A stretch of DNA of 46,311 bases from positions 1-46,311 of IMG/VR virus record IMGVR_UViG_3300018876_001384. One strand, written 5' to 3'. The DNA comes from a virus. Position numbers and translations under genes: made by a program. The notes beneath the pieces are model-generated. The model was not told where the DNA came from. It was given only the letters and a program-made list of their open reading frames with translations, and did no database searches. This document shows, in pieces, positions 1 to 7,150 of the stretch. Numbering within the stretch: the stretch's first letter is position 1; each line of letters opens with the position of its first letter.

Positions 1-83
1 CTCAGCGAAGAGATTGGGGTTTTGATGTTGACGGTGTATGGATGCAGTTTGAAAAATACTTTACATGGAGATTAAACAAATGA
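1..83 (+). CDS. 3' end of an unidentified gene (partial)
   Basis: An open frame entering from the left edge (first full codon at base 3) encodes 26 residues rich in Trp, Asp and Arg and stops at TGA 81-83. The stop overlaps the ATG of the next gene at 80-82 as ATGA, the coupling seen between most genes here, which is the main reason to treat it as a real gene end. Too little is present to assign a function. Confidence 0.5.
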   Translation, partial: QRRDWGFDVDGVWMQFEKYFTWRLNK

Positions 84-598
84 ACAAGCGTTACCTAAGT
101 GATATTGATATTAGAGAAGCGGTTACAAACATCTCCTTTCAGATGTTTAGAGAAAAATGGCATCCTGATTATATTGTAGGTATTACTCGAGGTGGCTTGA
201 TTCCTGCAGTGATGATGAGCCACCTGATCGGCGTTAAAATGTATACACTAGATGTACGTTTGCGTGATGGCGGAGATGATGAAACTGAAAGCAATCTTTG
301 GATGGCAGAAGATGCATTCGGTTACAAGAATTTTCAAATGGGCATCGGATATGAAGGAAAAAACATTCTTATTGTAGACGATATCAATGATACAGGTGCT
401 ACATTCGACTGGATCAAACAAGACTGGCCCTCAGGTTGCTTGCCTGATGATTCACACTGGGACGAAGTATGGCATAAGAATGTACGTTTTGCGTCTTGTG
501 TAGAAAATTTAAGCAGTGAATTTAGTTCTGATTACAGTTTTATTGAAATCAATAAAGCTGAAAACGATGAATGGATAGTATTTCCTTGGGAGCATTGA
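80..598 (+). CDS. type I phosphoribosyltransferase
   Basis: A 172-residue PRTase-fold protein, expected to transfer phosphoribose from PRPP to a base, or release it, in the cytoplasm. The PRPP-binding loop is clear at residues 96-108 (ILIVDDINDTGAT), and an N-terminal strand-loop TRGGLIPA lies at 36-43, as in xanthine/hypoxanthine-type PRTases. Which base it uses cannot be read. ATG 80 is preferred over an in-frame ATG at 65 because GGAG at 67-70 sits 9 bases ahead and ATG 80 overlaps the upstream stop as ATGA. The downstream gene starts in its stop (TGATG). Its place before QueD and QueE suggests base salvage or deazapurine metabolism; that is inference. Confidence 0.85.
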   Translation: MNKRYLSDIDIREAVTNISFQMFREKWHPDYIVGITRGGLIPAVMMSHLIGVKMYTLDVRLRDGGDDETESNLWMAEDAFGYKNFQMGIGYEGKNILIVDDINDTGATFDWIKQDWPSGCLPDDSHWDEVWHKNVRFASCVENLSSEFSSDYSFIEINKAENDEWIVFPWEH

Positions 599-813
599 TG
601 AAAGCTATTAACGGTGAGTATAATCTAAAACTATCCTATGATGTACTCGTATCTCGTGACGGCGGTATACCAGGATATGTAATTGAATGGTGTAATAAGA
701 ATATAAAAAATAGATGGGGTTGGTATTTTCGAATGGAAGATGCTTTTCTAAGTTTTTCAGATGAAAAGGATCATACACTAGCCGCATTGCATTGGACAAG
801 GCACAAAAGGTAA
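598..813 (+). CDS. hypothetical protein, 71 aa
   Basis: A small soluble protein starting at ATG 598, which overlaps the PRTase stop (TGATG); a longer in-frame ATG at 571 would run into the upstream gene. It is rich in aromatic residues (Trp, Tyr) in its middle and has no membrane segment or recognisable motif. It ends in a TAATG overlap with the oxygenase gene, so it lies in the same transcript. I do not recognise the family. Support is the tight packing between two clear genes. Confidence 0.55.
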   Translation: MKAINGEYNLKLSYDVLVSRDGGIPGYVIEWCNKNIKNRWGWYFRMEDAFLSFSDEKDHTLAALHWTRHKR

Positions 814-1391
814 TGCTAGGATTTCTACCTAAACTATACATAGACTATGATTGGACCAAGCTAGTAGAACGAGTTGAAAAAGTTGCAGAGTATGTACACT
901 CCGAAGAGTATCGCAATAATGTAATCTACGAAAGTGGTGCAAGTATAGTAGCAAACGTTCCTCAAGGTGGCTGGATCAGCAAAAGTGGTCCCAGCCATGA
1001 TTTTTTTGTGTATGGTCCTATTGAAGAATTAGACACTTGGTTCCAACAACAGTTTCCTGAACTTACATTTACACCTGCTACTATGTGTTATAGCTCGCAG
1101 AATGTTCCACGTCATCGCGATAGTCCTAAAAATGGACAGTGTAGTCTTGTATATCCTTTACACGACAACGATGGACTCGGAACCGTATATGGAGAAAATG
1201 AAAAGTTCAGTTATGGAACTGTAAAACACACACCTGTTATTATTAACATAACCAAGCAACACGAAGTAGCTATTTCAGATAAACGTATATGGTTTAGTAT
1301 TCATATGCACGAATCTATAGAAATGGTAAAGAAAATATTTGACAAATATGCAGAAACAACATATATTAGTAGTATAAAGGAATCAGATTAA
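813..1391 (+). CDS. 2OG-Fe(II) oxygenase-like protein
   Basis: A 192-residue protein with the iron- and 2-oxoglutarate-binding pattern of the aspartyl/asparaginyl hydroxylase-type cupins: HxD at H101-R102-D103, a distal histidine at H150 and, eight residues on, R158, which should bind the 2OG carboxylate. Such enzymes hydroxylate proteins, nucleosides or small molecules; the substrate here is unknown. ATG 813 is chosen because it overlaps the previous stop as TAATG with AAAGG just ahead; a TTG at 792 would extend it. QueD follows by another TAATG overlap. It is unrelated in motif spacing to the second oxygenase of this window at 34712-35266. Confidence 0.7.
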   Translation: MLGFLPKLYIDYDWTKLVERVEKVAEYVHSEEYRNNVIYESGASIVANVPQGGWISKSGPSHDFFVYGPIEELDTWFQQQFPELTFTPATMCYSSQNVPRHRDSPKNGQCSLVYPLHDNDGLGTVYGENEKFSYGTVKHTPVIINITKQHEVAISDKRIWFSIHMHESIEMVKKIFDKYAETTYISSIKESD

Positions 1392-1867
1392 TGCCACATT
1401 ATTCAACAAAAACTTATGGACACAACATCGGTTTATCAGCAGTATTTAGACAACCCAATGCAGACCATTCGCACTGTCATTTGCTACATGGTTATAGTTT
1501 ACAATTTAAATTTATTTTTGGTTGTTCAGAACTAGACAATAAAAATTGGGCAGTTGACTTTGGAGGCTTAAAGCCTTTGAAAGCGTGGTTAGAAGATTCA
1601 TTTGATCATAAAACTTGTGTTGATATTAATGATCCTCACAAACAAGATTTTTATGATCTACAAGACAAAGACTTATGCGAAGTAAGAGAGTTTGACGGTG
1701 TTGGTGCAGAGATGTTTGCAGAACATGCATGGCGTTTTGCCGACAAACTAATTAGAGAAGCAACTAACGATCGTTGTTGGTGTGAAAGTGTAGAGTGTGC
1801 AGAGCATGGTGCTAACTCAGCAATTTATACTCCTTTTAAAACACAACGATACAGAGATGGAGATTAG
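1391..1867 (+). CDS. queD: QueD-like 6-carboxytetrahydropterin synthase
   Basis: A 158-residue tunnelling-fold (PTPS/QueD) protein. Canonical QueD makes 6-carboxy-5,6,7,8-tetrahydropterin from dihydroneopterin triphosphate on the way to preQ0, and QueE 0.7 kb downstream supplies the next step. The core CHLLHGYSL at 29-37 keeps the catalytic Cys and one zinc His but has HGY where most members have HGH, and the expected upstream His seems replaced, with several extra His nearby (26, 28, 30). DHKTC at 72-76 matches the DH dyad region, and a Glu with a downstream Tyr occurs near the C-terminus. Zinc ligation may therefore be rearranged. The family call is firm; activity is inferred. Confidence 0.82.
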   Translation: MPHYSTKTYGHNIGLSAVFRQPNADHSHCHLLHGYSLQFKFIFGCSELDNKNWAVDFGGLKPLKAWLEDSFDHKTCVDINDPHKQDFYDLQDKDLCEVREFDGVGAEMFAEHAWRFADKLIREATNDRCWCESVECAEHGANSAIYTPFKTQRYRDGD

Positions 1868-1868
1868 A

Positions 1869-1982
1869 ATGAAACTAAGCGAATTTAAAAACAAATTTGG
1901 TGAAGGAACCGATTTTGATTTAGATTGGGGTAAACTAGTTATCCTATTCTTATGCGTTTATATTGCAATTCAAGTCAGCTAA
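1869..1982 (+). CDS. small single-span membrane protein, 37 aa
   Basis: ATG 1869 is preceded by GGAG at 1859-1862 and lies just after the queD stop. The product has a charged N-terminal half (Lys, Glu, Asp) and a hydrophobic C-terminal stretch of about 15 residues (around residues 21-36) able to span a membrane. It is too small to classify. A longer frame starting within queD is judged a shadow. It lies in the same polycistronic string as queD and queE. Confidence 0.5.
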   Translation: MKLSEFKNKFGEGTDFDLDWGKLVILFLCVYIAIQVS

Positions 1983-1993
1983 CGGAGAGATAT

Positions 1994-2182
1994 ATGCCTA
2001 TACCAGAACACATTAAAATTCCAGCTGGACGAGATCCAGGAGATAATCATTTCTATGCTAGTTTAGTAAAAAGCATTGTTCGTATTGGAGCCTGTGTCGC
2101 ACTGTTTACAGGTAATATTGCAGTAGCGGCAGTAATGTTTGGTATTGCTGAACTTATTGGAATAGCAGAGGAGATCATATAA
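1994..2182 (+). CDS. small membrane protein, 62 aa
   Basis: It starts at ATG 1994 after a good GGAGAG site at 1983-1988. Residues 25-60 are almost wholly hydrophobic (Ala, Ile, Val, Gly rich) and could form one long or two short membrane segments; the N-terminal 20 residues are polar with two prolines. The stop overlaps the next start as TAATG. No family is recognised. It follows another predicted small membrane protein, so the two may work together in the host envelope; that is only positional inference. Confidence 0.6.
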   Translation: MPIPEHIKIPAGRDPGDNHFYASLVKSIVRIGACVALFTGNIAVAAVMFGIAELIGIAEEII

Positions 2183-2364
2183 TGAAAGAAGGTCCAATGA
2201 AAAAACACATTGAAGATACCGAGCATGAAATCATTAAAGCAGAATATACCACATACAGAATTAAAAATGGTATGATGACGAAAGATACAACTACACGTAA
2301 TTTCAAAGCTAATGGAGACTACAATGATTGTTATCACAGTGAACCTTTAGTAGAGGTAAAATAA
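2182..2364 (+). CDS. hypothetical protein, 60 aa
   Basis: A small, highly charged soluble protein (many Lys, Glu, Thr) starting in the stop of the preceding gene (TAATG). There is no signal peptide, membrane segment or cysteine cluster. It sits between a membrane protein and another small gene on the way to queE. Function is unknown; support rests on packing and the overlapping start. Confidence 0.55.
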   Translation: MKEGPMKKHIEDTEHEIIKAEYTTYRIKNGMMTKDTTTRNFKANGDYNDCYHSEPLVEVK

Positions 2365-2370
2365 AGAATA

Positions 2371-2598
2371 ATGACAGTTACTTACATGACCGACGGTTCT
2401 CCTAAGTCTTGGGATCAAAAGAAACGTACATATGAAATAACATATCCTTTAGGAGAAAAAGTAATATGGAAAGATCTAACTGCTCGTGAATGTTTGACAA
2501 AGTATGACGCACATAATGCCATTAACGATTACAAATGCAAATTAAGAGAAATCGAAGGCAAAGAACTACAACTGTTAAAAGTAAAGGACACCAAATGA
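2371..2598 (+). CDS. hypothetical protein, 75 aa
   Basis: A soluble small protein beginning at ATG 2371, six bases after the previous stop, and ending in an ATGA overlap with queE, so translation of the two is probably coupled. Charged throughout with a Lys/Glu-rich C-terminal helix. No recognisable motif. Its constant place next to queE could mean a role with that enzyme, but nothing in the sequence shows it. Confidence 0.6.
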   Translation: MTVTYMTDGSPKSWDQKKRTYEITYPLGEKVIWKDLTARECLTKYDAHNAINDYKCKLREIEGKELQLLKVKDTK

Positions 2599-3467
2599 AA
2601 CTAAGGTATAGTGAAGCGTTTTATAGCGTACAAGGCGAAGGTAAGTTTGTAGGAGTACCCAGTGTATTCCTACGTACATTTGGTTGTAACTTTCGTTGTA
2701 AAAAGTTTGGTAGAGACAAAAGTGAAGTCTATGCCAAGAATGAGCCTAATCCAGAAGTTGCCGAAGTAGTTAAAAACTTGGATAAGTACAATGAATTCGA
2801 AGAGCTTCCAATTATTCACACAGGTTGCGATACATATGCAAGTATCTATCCAGAATTCAAACGTTTTATGCAAGATGCTGAAACTGATGCGGTTGTAGAA
2901 AAACTATTAGCATTAACACCAACAGGTAAATGGACTCTCGACAGTGGTCAAGATATTCATTTGATTATCACAGGTGGTGAACCTTTGTTAGGATGGCAAA
3001 GGAATTATGTTGAACTATTCAATCATCCAAGAATGCAGGATTTAAAAAATGTTACTTTTGAAACAAATGGTACACAAACTCTCAGAGAGGACTTTGTCAG
3101 TTTTGTCGAAAATCAAGACAGAATACGATTCACGTTCTCATGTAGTCCAAAGTTATCCGTATCGGGAGAGTCTTGGAGTGATGCTATCCGCCCTGATGTT
3201 GTTAGTAGTTACAATAGTCTTCCTAATAGCGATCTTTATCTCAAGTTTGTTGTTGCTGATAGCGACGATGTTGATGAAGTTACTAGAGCTGTTGACGAAT
3301 ATCGCAATGCTGGCGTGGCATGCCCTGTGTACACAATGCCGTTGGGTGGTAGGTATGACGAGTACAAAGAAAACGCCCAACGAGTCGCAGGACTTGCAAT
3401 GGAACGAGGCTGGCGCTATACCCCAAGGCTACACGTCGACATCTTTGGAAACGCCTGGGGAACTTAG
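2595..3467 (+). CDS. queE: QueE-like 7-carboxy-7-deazaguanine synthase with displaced third cluster cysteine
   Basis: A 290-residue radical SAM protein of the QueE family, which rearranges 6-carboxytetrahydropterin to 7-carboxy-7-deazaguanine, the preQ0 precursor. Seen: FYSVQGEGKFVGVPSVFLRT at 9-28 (family N-terminus), C31-x3-C35, GGEP at 127-130, and a C-terminal RLH...GT end. The usual third cysteine of CxxxCxxC is absent: position 38 is Phe. A GCDT motif, which normally follows directly, appears at residues 77-80, so C78 is probably the third ligand after an insert of about 40 residues. Start ATG 2595 gives an ATGA overlap; an earlier in-frame start lies inside the upstream gene. Works with QueD at 1391-1867. 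Confidence 0.88.
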   Translation: MKLRYSEAFYSVQGEGKFVGVPSVFLRTFGCNFRCKKFGRDKSEVYAKNEPNPEVAEVVKNLDKYNEFEELPIIHTGCDTYASIYPEFKRFMQDAETDAVVEKLLALTPTGKWTLDSGQDIHLIITGGEPLLGWQRNYVELFNHPRMQDLKNVTFETNGTQTLREDFVSFVENQDRIRFTFSCSPKLSVSGESWSDAIRPDVVSSYNSLPNSDLYLKFVVADSDDVDEVTRAVDEYRNAGVACPVYTMPLGGRYDEYKENAQRVAGLAMERGWRYTPRLHVDIFGNAWGT

Positions 3468-3555
3468 ATATAAAAACGAAAAGCATGAACGTGCAATGAA
3501 GGCTCCTATATGGGATGAAGAACGTATAGACAAAATGAGAAAGAGTGGTATCTAA
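3355..3555 (+). CDS. possible small protein between queE and the next gene
   Basis: The 88 bases after queE carry an open frame whose stop overlaps the next ATG as TAATG, the normal gene junction here. The last 30 residues are charged and protein-like, but the start is unclear: ATG 3355 gives 66 residues overlapping queE by 113 bases, while ATG 3496 gives only 19. No strong ribosome-binding site marks either. It could instead be a leftover gene end. Confidence 0.35.
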   Translation: MTSTKKTPNESQDLQWNEAGAIPQGYTSTSLETPGELRYKNEKHERAMKAPIWDEERIDKMRKSGI

Positions 3556-3941
3556 TGGGTTTGTTTGATAGATTTACAAAAAAAGGAAAACCTGAAAAGA
3601 CTGAAAAGTCTACTCCTAAACGTAAAACTAAAAGCGAAAAAGAACTGGCTACTGAAGCTGGTGAACCGTGGGTTAAGGTTATCAGCTTTGAAATCGATCC
3701 AGAGGATCCAGGCAATGGCTCATTTGAGATCGACTATAATGACAAGTTCTTGTCACAGTTAGTTAGAGCCGGTTATCAAAAAGAACGAAACGAATCTGAA
3801 GACCGTATTGTTGACCGTTGGTTCCAAGACATTTGCAGAAATGTTCTAATGGAAAACTATGAGCAGTGGGAAGCCGATCCGAAGGTGCGTCCAAGACCAA
3901 ATGAAGTAAAAAGAGATGACGGACGTAGTGAAGTCGGCTAA
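3555..3941 (+). CDS. conserved marine T4-like phage protein, 128 aa
   Basis: A soluble protein with a Lys/Glu/Thr-rich basic N-terminal tail (residues 5-33) and a folded part beginning with GEPWVKV near residue 36 and including a DRWFQDICRN segment near 87. From memory this GEPWVKV...WF.D.CRN pattern recurs in hypothetical proteins of cyanophage and pelagiphage T4-like genomes, supporting a phage origin. Function unknown. It starts in a TAATG overlap and overlaps the next gene by 26 bases. Confidence 0.75.
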   Translation: MGLFDRFTKKGKPEKTEKSTPKRKTKSEKELATEAGEPWVKVISFEIDPEDPGNGSFEIDYNDKFLSQLVRAGYQKERNESEDRIVDRWFQDICRNVLMENYEQWEADPKVRPRPNEVKRDDGRSEVG

Positions 3942-4653
3942 GCCTGTACTCTACATTAACGGTGATAGTCACAGTGCAGGTGCCGAAACAGTAGTTCCAT
4001 TTTCATTTGCAGAAGATGATCCTTGGGAATTTCCCCCGCCAAATCGTCAACCACATCCAAAGAATGTTGTTGCAAGTTTTGGTAATGTACTAGCAGATCT
4101 ACTAGATTGGAAGGCAGTAAACAATAGCGAAAGTGCTTCGAGTAACCAACGTATTATTAGAACTACCGAAGAGTGGTTAGCAGGTAATCCGAAACCAAAT
4201 TTGGTATTAATTGGTTGGAGTACTTGGGAACGTGAAGAATGGTTATACGAAGGTACATATTATCAAGTAAATGCTAGCGGAACTGATATAGTACCAGATG
4301 ATTTACGAGATAAATACAAACAGTGGATCATCGAACAAGCTGACAAAGAACTTGAATTAGAACTAAATTGGCATGAAAAAATTTGGGCTTGGCACCAAGA
4401 CCTAGAGAATCGAAATATACCTCATTTATTTTTCAACACTTATTCCTATTTTCATAGATTCGCAGCCGAGCAAATGGTTAGACCACAATGGGGAAGTTCT
4501 TACATTGCTCCATATGACAGAGAATACGCCTATTACTTTTGGTTAAAAGACCAAGGGTTTAGTACCGTAAATGAACATAGCTATCATTACGGTGTTGATG
4601 CTCACTTAGCCTGGGCAAATTTCTTACAAAAACAGGTTGACAACTCCGGATAA
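3916..4653 (+). CDS. SGNH/GDSL-like hydrolase domain protein
   Basis: A 245-residue protein opening with a strand and GDSHSAG (around residues 16-22), the block I Ser motif of SGNH hydrolases; a GWSTWERE segment follows a predicted strand near residue 99, and GVDAHLAWANF near the C-terminus gives the Asp and His expected of the catalytic dyad. Such enzymes remove or transfer acyl groups, often on sugars. No signal peptide. It is the first of five SGNH-like proteins in the window. ATG 3916 has AAAAAGAG directly ahead; a GTG at 3928 is an alternative. Confidence 0.65.
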   Translation: MTDVVKSAKPVLYINGDSHSAGAETVVPFSFAEDDPWEFPPPNRQPHPKNVVASFGNVLADLLDWKAVNNSESASSNQRIIRTTEEWLAGNPKPNLVLIGWSTWEREEWLYEGTYYQVNASGTDIVPDDLRDKYKQWIIEQADKELELELNWHEKIWAWHQDLENRNIPHLFFNTYSYFHRFAAEQMVRPQWGSSYIAPYDREYAYYFWLKDQGFSTVNEHSYHYGVDAHLAWANFLQKQVDNSG

Positions 4654-4665
4654 ACATAGTATATT
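4637..4665 (+). promoter_or_regulatory. sigma70-type promoter for the RNase H gene
   Basis: TTGACA at 4637-4642, a 17-base spacer, then TATATT at 4660-4665, 34 bases ahead of the ATG at 4700. The -35 box lies in the last codons of the SGNH gene. Confidence 0.7.
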
Positions 4666-4699
4666 ATCTTATAGTTGAACAAATCTATAGGCTTCAAAT

Positions 4700-5689
4700 A
4701 TGAGATATCTTATTGTAGACACTGCTAATACATTCTTTCGTGCCCGTCATAGTGCATTTAGAGGTGCAGATACTTGGACTAAACTAGGCTTTGCTATTCA
4801 TGTTACAATGAGTAGTATTAATAAAGTATGGCGTGATCAAAAAGCAGATCATGTTGTGTTCTGTTTAGAAGGACGTAGTTGGCGCAAAGACTACTATGAG
4901 CCCTACAAGAAGAATCGTGCGGTTGCTCGTGCGGCACTGACTGAAGCAGAAGCAGAAGAAGATAAACTGTTTTGGGAAGCCTACGATGATCTCACTAGTT
5001 TTGTTCGTGACCGTAGCAACTGTACAGTTCTGCGTCATCCTAACTTAGAAGCTGATGATTTGATTGCAGGCTGGATTCAAAGTCATCCTAACGACGATCA
5101 TATTATTGTTAGCAATGACAGTGACTTTTATCAACTGTTGGCTAAGAATGTACGCCAATACAACGGTGTTGCTAGTGAACTTTACACACTGGAAGGTGTG
5201 TTTAACGACAAAGGCAAGCCTGTTATTGATAAGAAAACTAAAGAGCCTAAAGCCGTACCTGACCCTGAATGGTTACTGTTTGAAAAGTGCATGCGAGGCG
5301 ATAGCAGTGACAACGTGTTCAGTGCTTATCCAGGTGTACGTAAGAAAGGTACTAAGAACAAGGTAGGTTTACTGGAAGCATTTGCGGATCGCAATACCAA
5401 AGGCTTTAACTGGAACAACTTGATGCTACAACGTTGGGTTGACCATAATGAAGAAGAACATCGTGTACTAGATGATTATGAACGTAACCGTACACTAATT
5501 GATCTCACGGCTCAGCCTGATGAGGTCAAGAAGGAGATTGCCAGTACCATTGCAGAAGCAAGTGTGCCTAAGCAAATCTCACAAGTAGGAACAAAGTTCC
5601 TAAAGTTCTGTGGCAAATATGAACTTAATCGCATCAGCGATCAGGCACAACAATATGCAGAACTGTTATCAGCGGAGTATAAAAAATGA
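4700..5689 (+). CDS. rnh: T4 RNase H-family 5'-3' exonuclease (FEN-1 superfamily)
   Basis: A 329-residue nuclease matching the family of T4 RNase H, which removes RNA primers and adjoining DNA from lagging-strand fragments. Metal-binding acids appear in order: D7, E57 (with the following RSWRKDYYEPYKKNR arch-like segment), EADD at 117-120, D140 and D142 in SNDSDF, and RGDSSDN at 199-205 before a helix-hairpin region. The YKKNR and NRTLIDL segments also match T4 RNase H, which is slightly shorter. It has its own promoter and ends in an ATGA overlap with the next gene. Confidence 0.9.
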   Translation: MRYLIVDTANTFFRARHSAFRGADTWTKLGFAIHVTMSSINKVWRDQKADHVVFCLEGRSWRKDYYEPYKKNRAVARAALTEAEAEEDKLFWEAYDDLTSFVRDRSNCTVLRHPNLEADDLIAGWIQSHPNDDHIIVSNDSDFYQLLAKNVRQYNGVASELYTLEGVFNDKGKPVIDKKTKEPKAVPDPEWLLFEKCMRGDSSDNVFSAYPGVRKKGTKNKVGLLEAFADRNTKGFNWNNLMLQRWVDHNEEEHRVLDDYERNRTLIDLTAQPDEVKKEIASTIAEASVPKQISQVGTKFLKFCGKYELNRISDQAQQYAELLSAEYKK

Positions 5690-6174
5690 CACAAAAAACA
5701 GCAACTCCAGTAGTTTCAAACAAATTCTGGATCGTCGAAGAAGCCGGCGAAAAAATCGCTAATATTCAAGCAATCGAAGGCGGAGGATACACCTACGTTA
5801 AAGATGGCAGGCGTGAACGTTTTCCAAGCCTCAAAGACATCGAAGTTCGTTACAATATTTCGATGGGCAAGAAGTTTGCAGGTAACGATTCAAAATCTAA
5901 AATACCAACACTGTACGGCTTCCCCGTACAAGGAAAAACCTATAACGAAAGTTATAATGTACAAACACGTATTCCTGTGTATAGCAAGACTGCTAGTAGT
6001 AAGAGCATGTATTGTGCAGGCTACTACTGTGTTGAACTAGACACAGATGCTTGGATCAGTCACTTCTGTCCTAAATTAATCACCATCAAACGTTACCCAT
6101 ATTTGGGACCATTTAAATCTGAGAATGAAATGTTAGAAGCATGGAAAATAGCTTGCCCACATCTCCAAAACTAA
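5686..6174 (+). CDS. conserved marine T4-like phage protein, 162 aa
   Basis: A soluble protein beginning with a KFWIVEEAGEKIANIQA-type segment and a second half with CAGYY near residue 106 and KLITIKRYPYLGPF near 133. I recall this FWI..., CAGYY, PKLIT, GPF order in uncharacterised proteins beside RNase H in marine T4-like phages; no function is known to me. Coupled to RNase H by an ATGA overlap and overlapping the next gene by 34 bases. Confidence 0.75.
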   Translation: MTQKTATPVVSNKFWIVEEAGEKIANIQAIEGGGYTYVKDGRRERFPSLKDIEVRYNISMGKKFAGNDSKSKIPTLYGFPVQGKTYNESYNVQTRIPVYSKTASSKSMYCAGYYCVELDTDAWISHFCPKLITIKRYPYLGPFKSENEMLEAWKIACPHLQN

Positions 6175-6383
6175 CTGTTAGTCTACAAAGATTAGCAGAT
6201 CAGATTAGAGTTGCACAACAATCAGGCAGAAAAGATGTCGTTATTGATATTAAACTTGCCAGTGGTGCTATCAATGAGATAACTAAAATACTACTATTGA
6301 ATGTCGAGCTACATCAAATGTATCTTGACAATCAGGCTATTGCCGTTGAACTTGATGGCGGAAATTATATATTAAAGCCTTAA
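6141..6383 (+). CDS. hypothetical protein, 80 aa
   Basis: A small soluble protein, mostly helical in appearance, starting at ATG 6141 inside the end of the preceding gene. Residues 8-30 form a likely amphipathic helix and the C-terminal part ends in alternating hydrophobic residues. No family is recognised. The frame continues well beyond the overlap and no other frame is open there, which supports it as a gene. Confidence 0.6.
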   Translation: MENSLPTSPKLTVSLQRLADQIRVAQQSGRKDVVIDIKLASGAINEITKILLLNVELHQMYLDNQAIAVELDGGNYILKP

Positions 6384-6405
6384 ATTTTTAGGTAAATAAA
6401 CGTAG

Positions 6406-6411
6406 CATATT
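6406..6411 (+). promoter_or_regulatory. possible weak -10 element
   Basis: The stretch TAAACGTAGCATATTAT around 6397-6413 closely resembles the -10 region of the RNase H promoter (TAAACATAGTATATTAT), but no TTGACA-like -35 box is found 16-18 bases upstream. It lies in the 60-base gap before the gene at 6444. Confidence 0.3.
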
Positions 6412-6443
6412 ATGGTGCTATTGTTCGATAAGAGATTGGATAT

Positions 6444-6731
6444 ATGTCAAGACCTAAACCAAACGTTATAATTGAGTATGTAAATAAGAATACATACAAA
6501 TCAGATCAAGTCTTACAAAGTGAAGGTATCTGGGCTGTATTCTATGACAATGCGCCTATTAACCTAAAGACACATAACATATTAGTTTCTTATCCTGGAC
6601 CAAAATACAAAAAGGTCAGCTTCTCAAATCCAGGTCATGCTATTAACCTAGCTAAGAAATTAAACATACTTTTTCAGTCTGACAAATTTAGCGTGGTATT
6701 GTTGAAGCAAGGTGAAACCATCTACCCCTAG
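6444..6731 (+). CDS. conserved marine T4-like phage protein, 95 aa
   Basis: A small protein beginning SRPKPNVIIEYVN, with PINLKTHN near 51-58 and YPGPKYKKVSFSNPGHA near 62-78. These blocks match, from memory, a widespread hypothetical protein of cyanophage-like T4 viruses. Function unknown; it looks like a small alpha/beta domain. It overlaps the next frame by 20 bases. Confidence 0.75.
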   Translation: MSRPKPNVIIEYVNKNTYKSDQVLQSEGIWAVFYDNAPINLKTHNILVSYPGPKYKKVSFSNPGHAINLAKKLNILFQSDKFSVVLLKQGETIYP

Positions 6732-7116
6732 AAAATATACACAAAATCAGCTTACCAAACTTTTCTTTGATATTGGGTTGAGTAAAGAATATACTATTCG
6801 TGAACTCAAAACTAAGATATGGGAAAACCCACAAAATCCTAACAGCCTACGATTAACCACTACCGGCTGGATGCTGGCAAATCAAATTGATATGACACAT
6901 TATAAATTTGAAGTTGCCACAATGCTTACTCCAAAAAGATTGCTACAATTAGAGCGTATTCTCGCAGGACCTTACTTTATCAAAGGTAAATGGCCTCAGC
7001 CATATACTGCACCTAAGCCATTGTCTTTGTACGTTTTTGACGAACAAGACAGTATAATGCTTGGTTTGTACGGAGATTTGGAAAAATTTCTTGACAATCA
7101 GCAAGATTTCCAGTAA
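6712..7116 (+). CDS. hypothetical protein, 134 aa
   Basis: A soluble protein starting at a GTG (6712) inside the end of the previous gene; no upstream in-frame ATG is better. It has two predicted helical parts separated by a Pro-rich stretch (residues 95-107), and a YVFDEQDS segment near 111. Not recognised. The promoter for the following gene (7091-7119) lies within its last codons. Confidence 0.6.
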   Translation: MKPSTPRKYTQNQLTKLFFDIGLSKEYTIRELKTKIWENPQNPNSLRLTTTGWMLANQIDMTHYKFEVATMLTPKRLLQLERILAGPYFIKGKWPQPYTAPKPLSLYVFDEQDSIMLGLYGDLEKFLDNQQDFQ

Positions 7117-7119
7117 TAT
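7091..7119 (+). promoter_or_regulatory. sigma70-type promoter for the cell wall hydrolase
   Basis: TTGACA at 7091-7096, a 17-base spacer, TAATAT at 7114-7119, with the ATG at 7151. The -35 box lies in the coding end of the upstream gene. Confidence 0.65.
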
Positions 7120-7150
7120 ATAACTAATTGTAACAGTCATGGAGAGACGT

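Noticed and set aside
3049-3354. Upstream part of a 168-codon frame overlapping queE
   Set aside because: It lies inside queE in another frame and reads as a random hydrophobic stretch; only its last part, after 3355, may be a gene.
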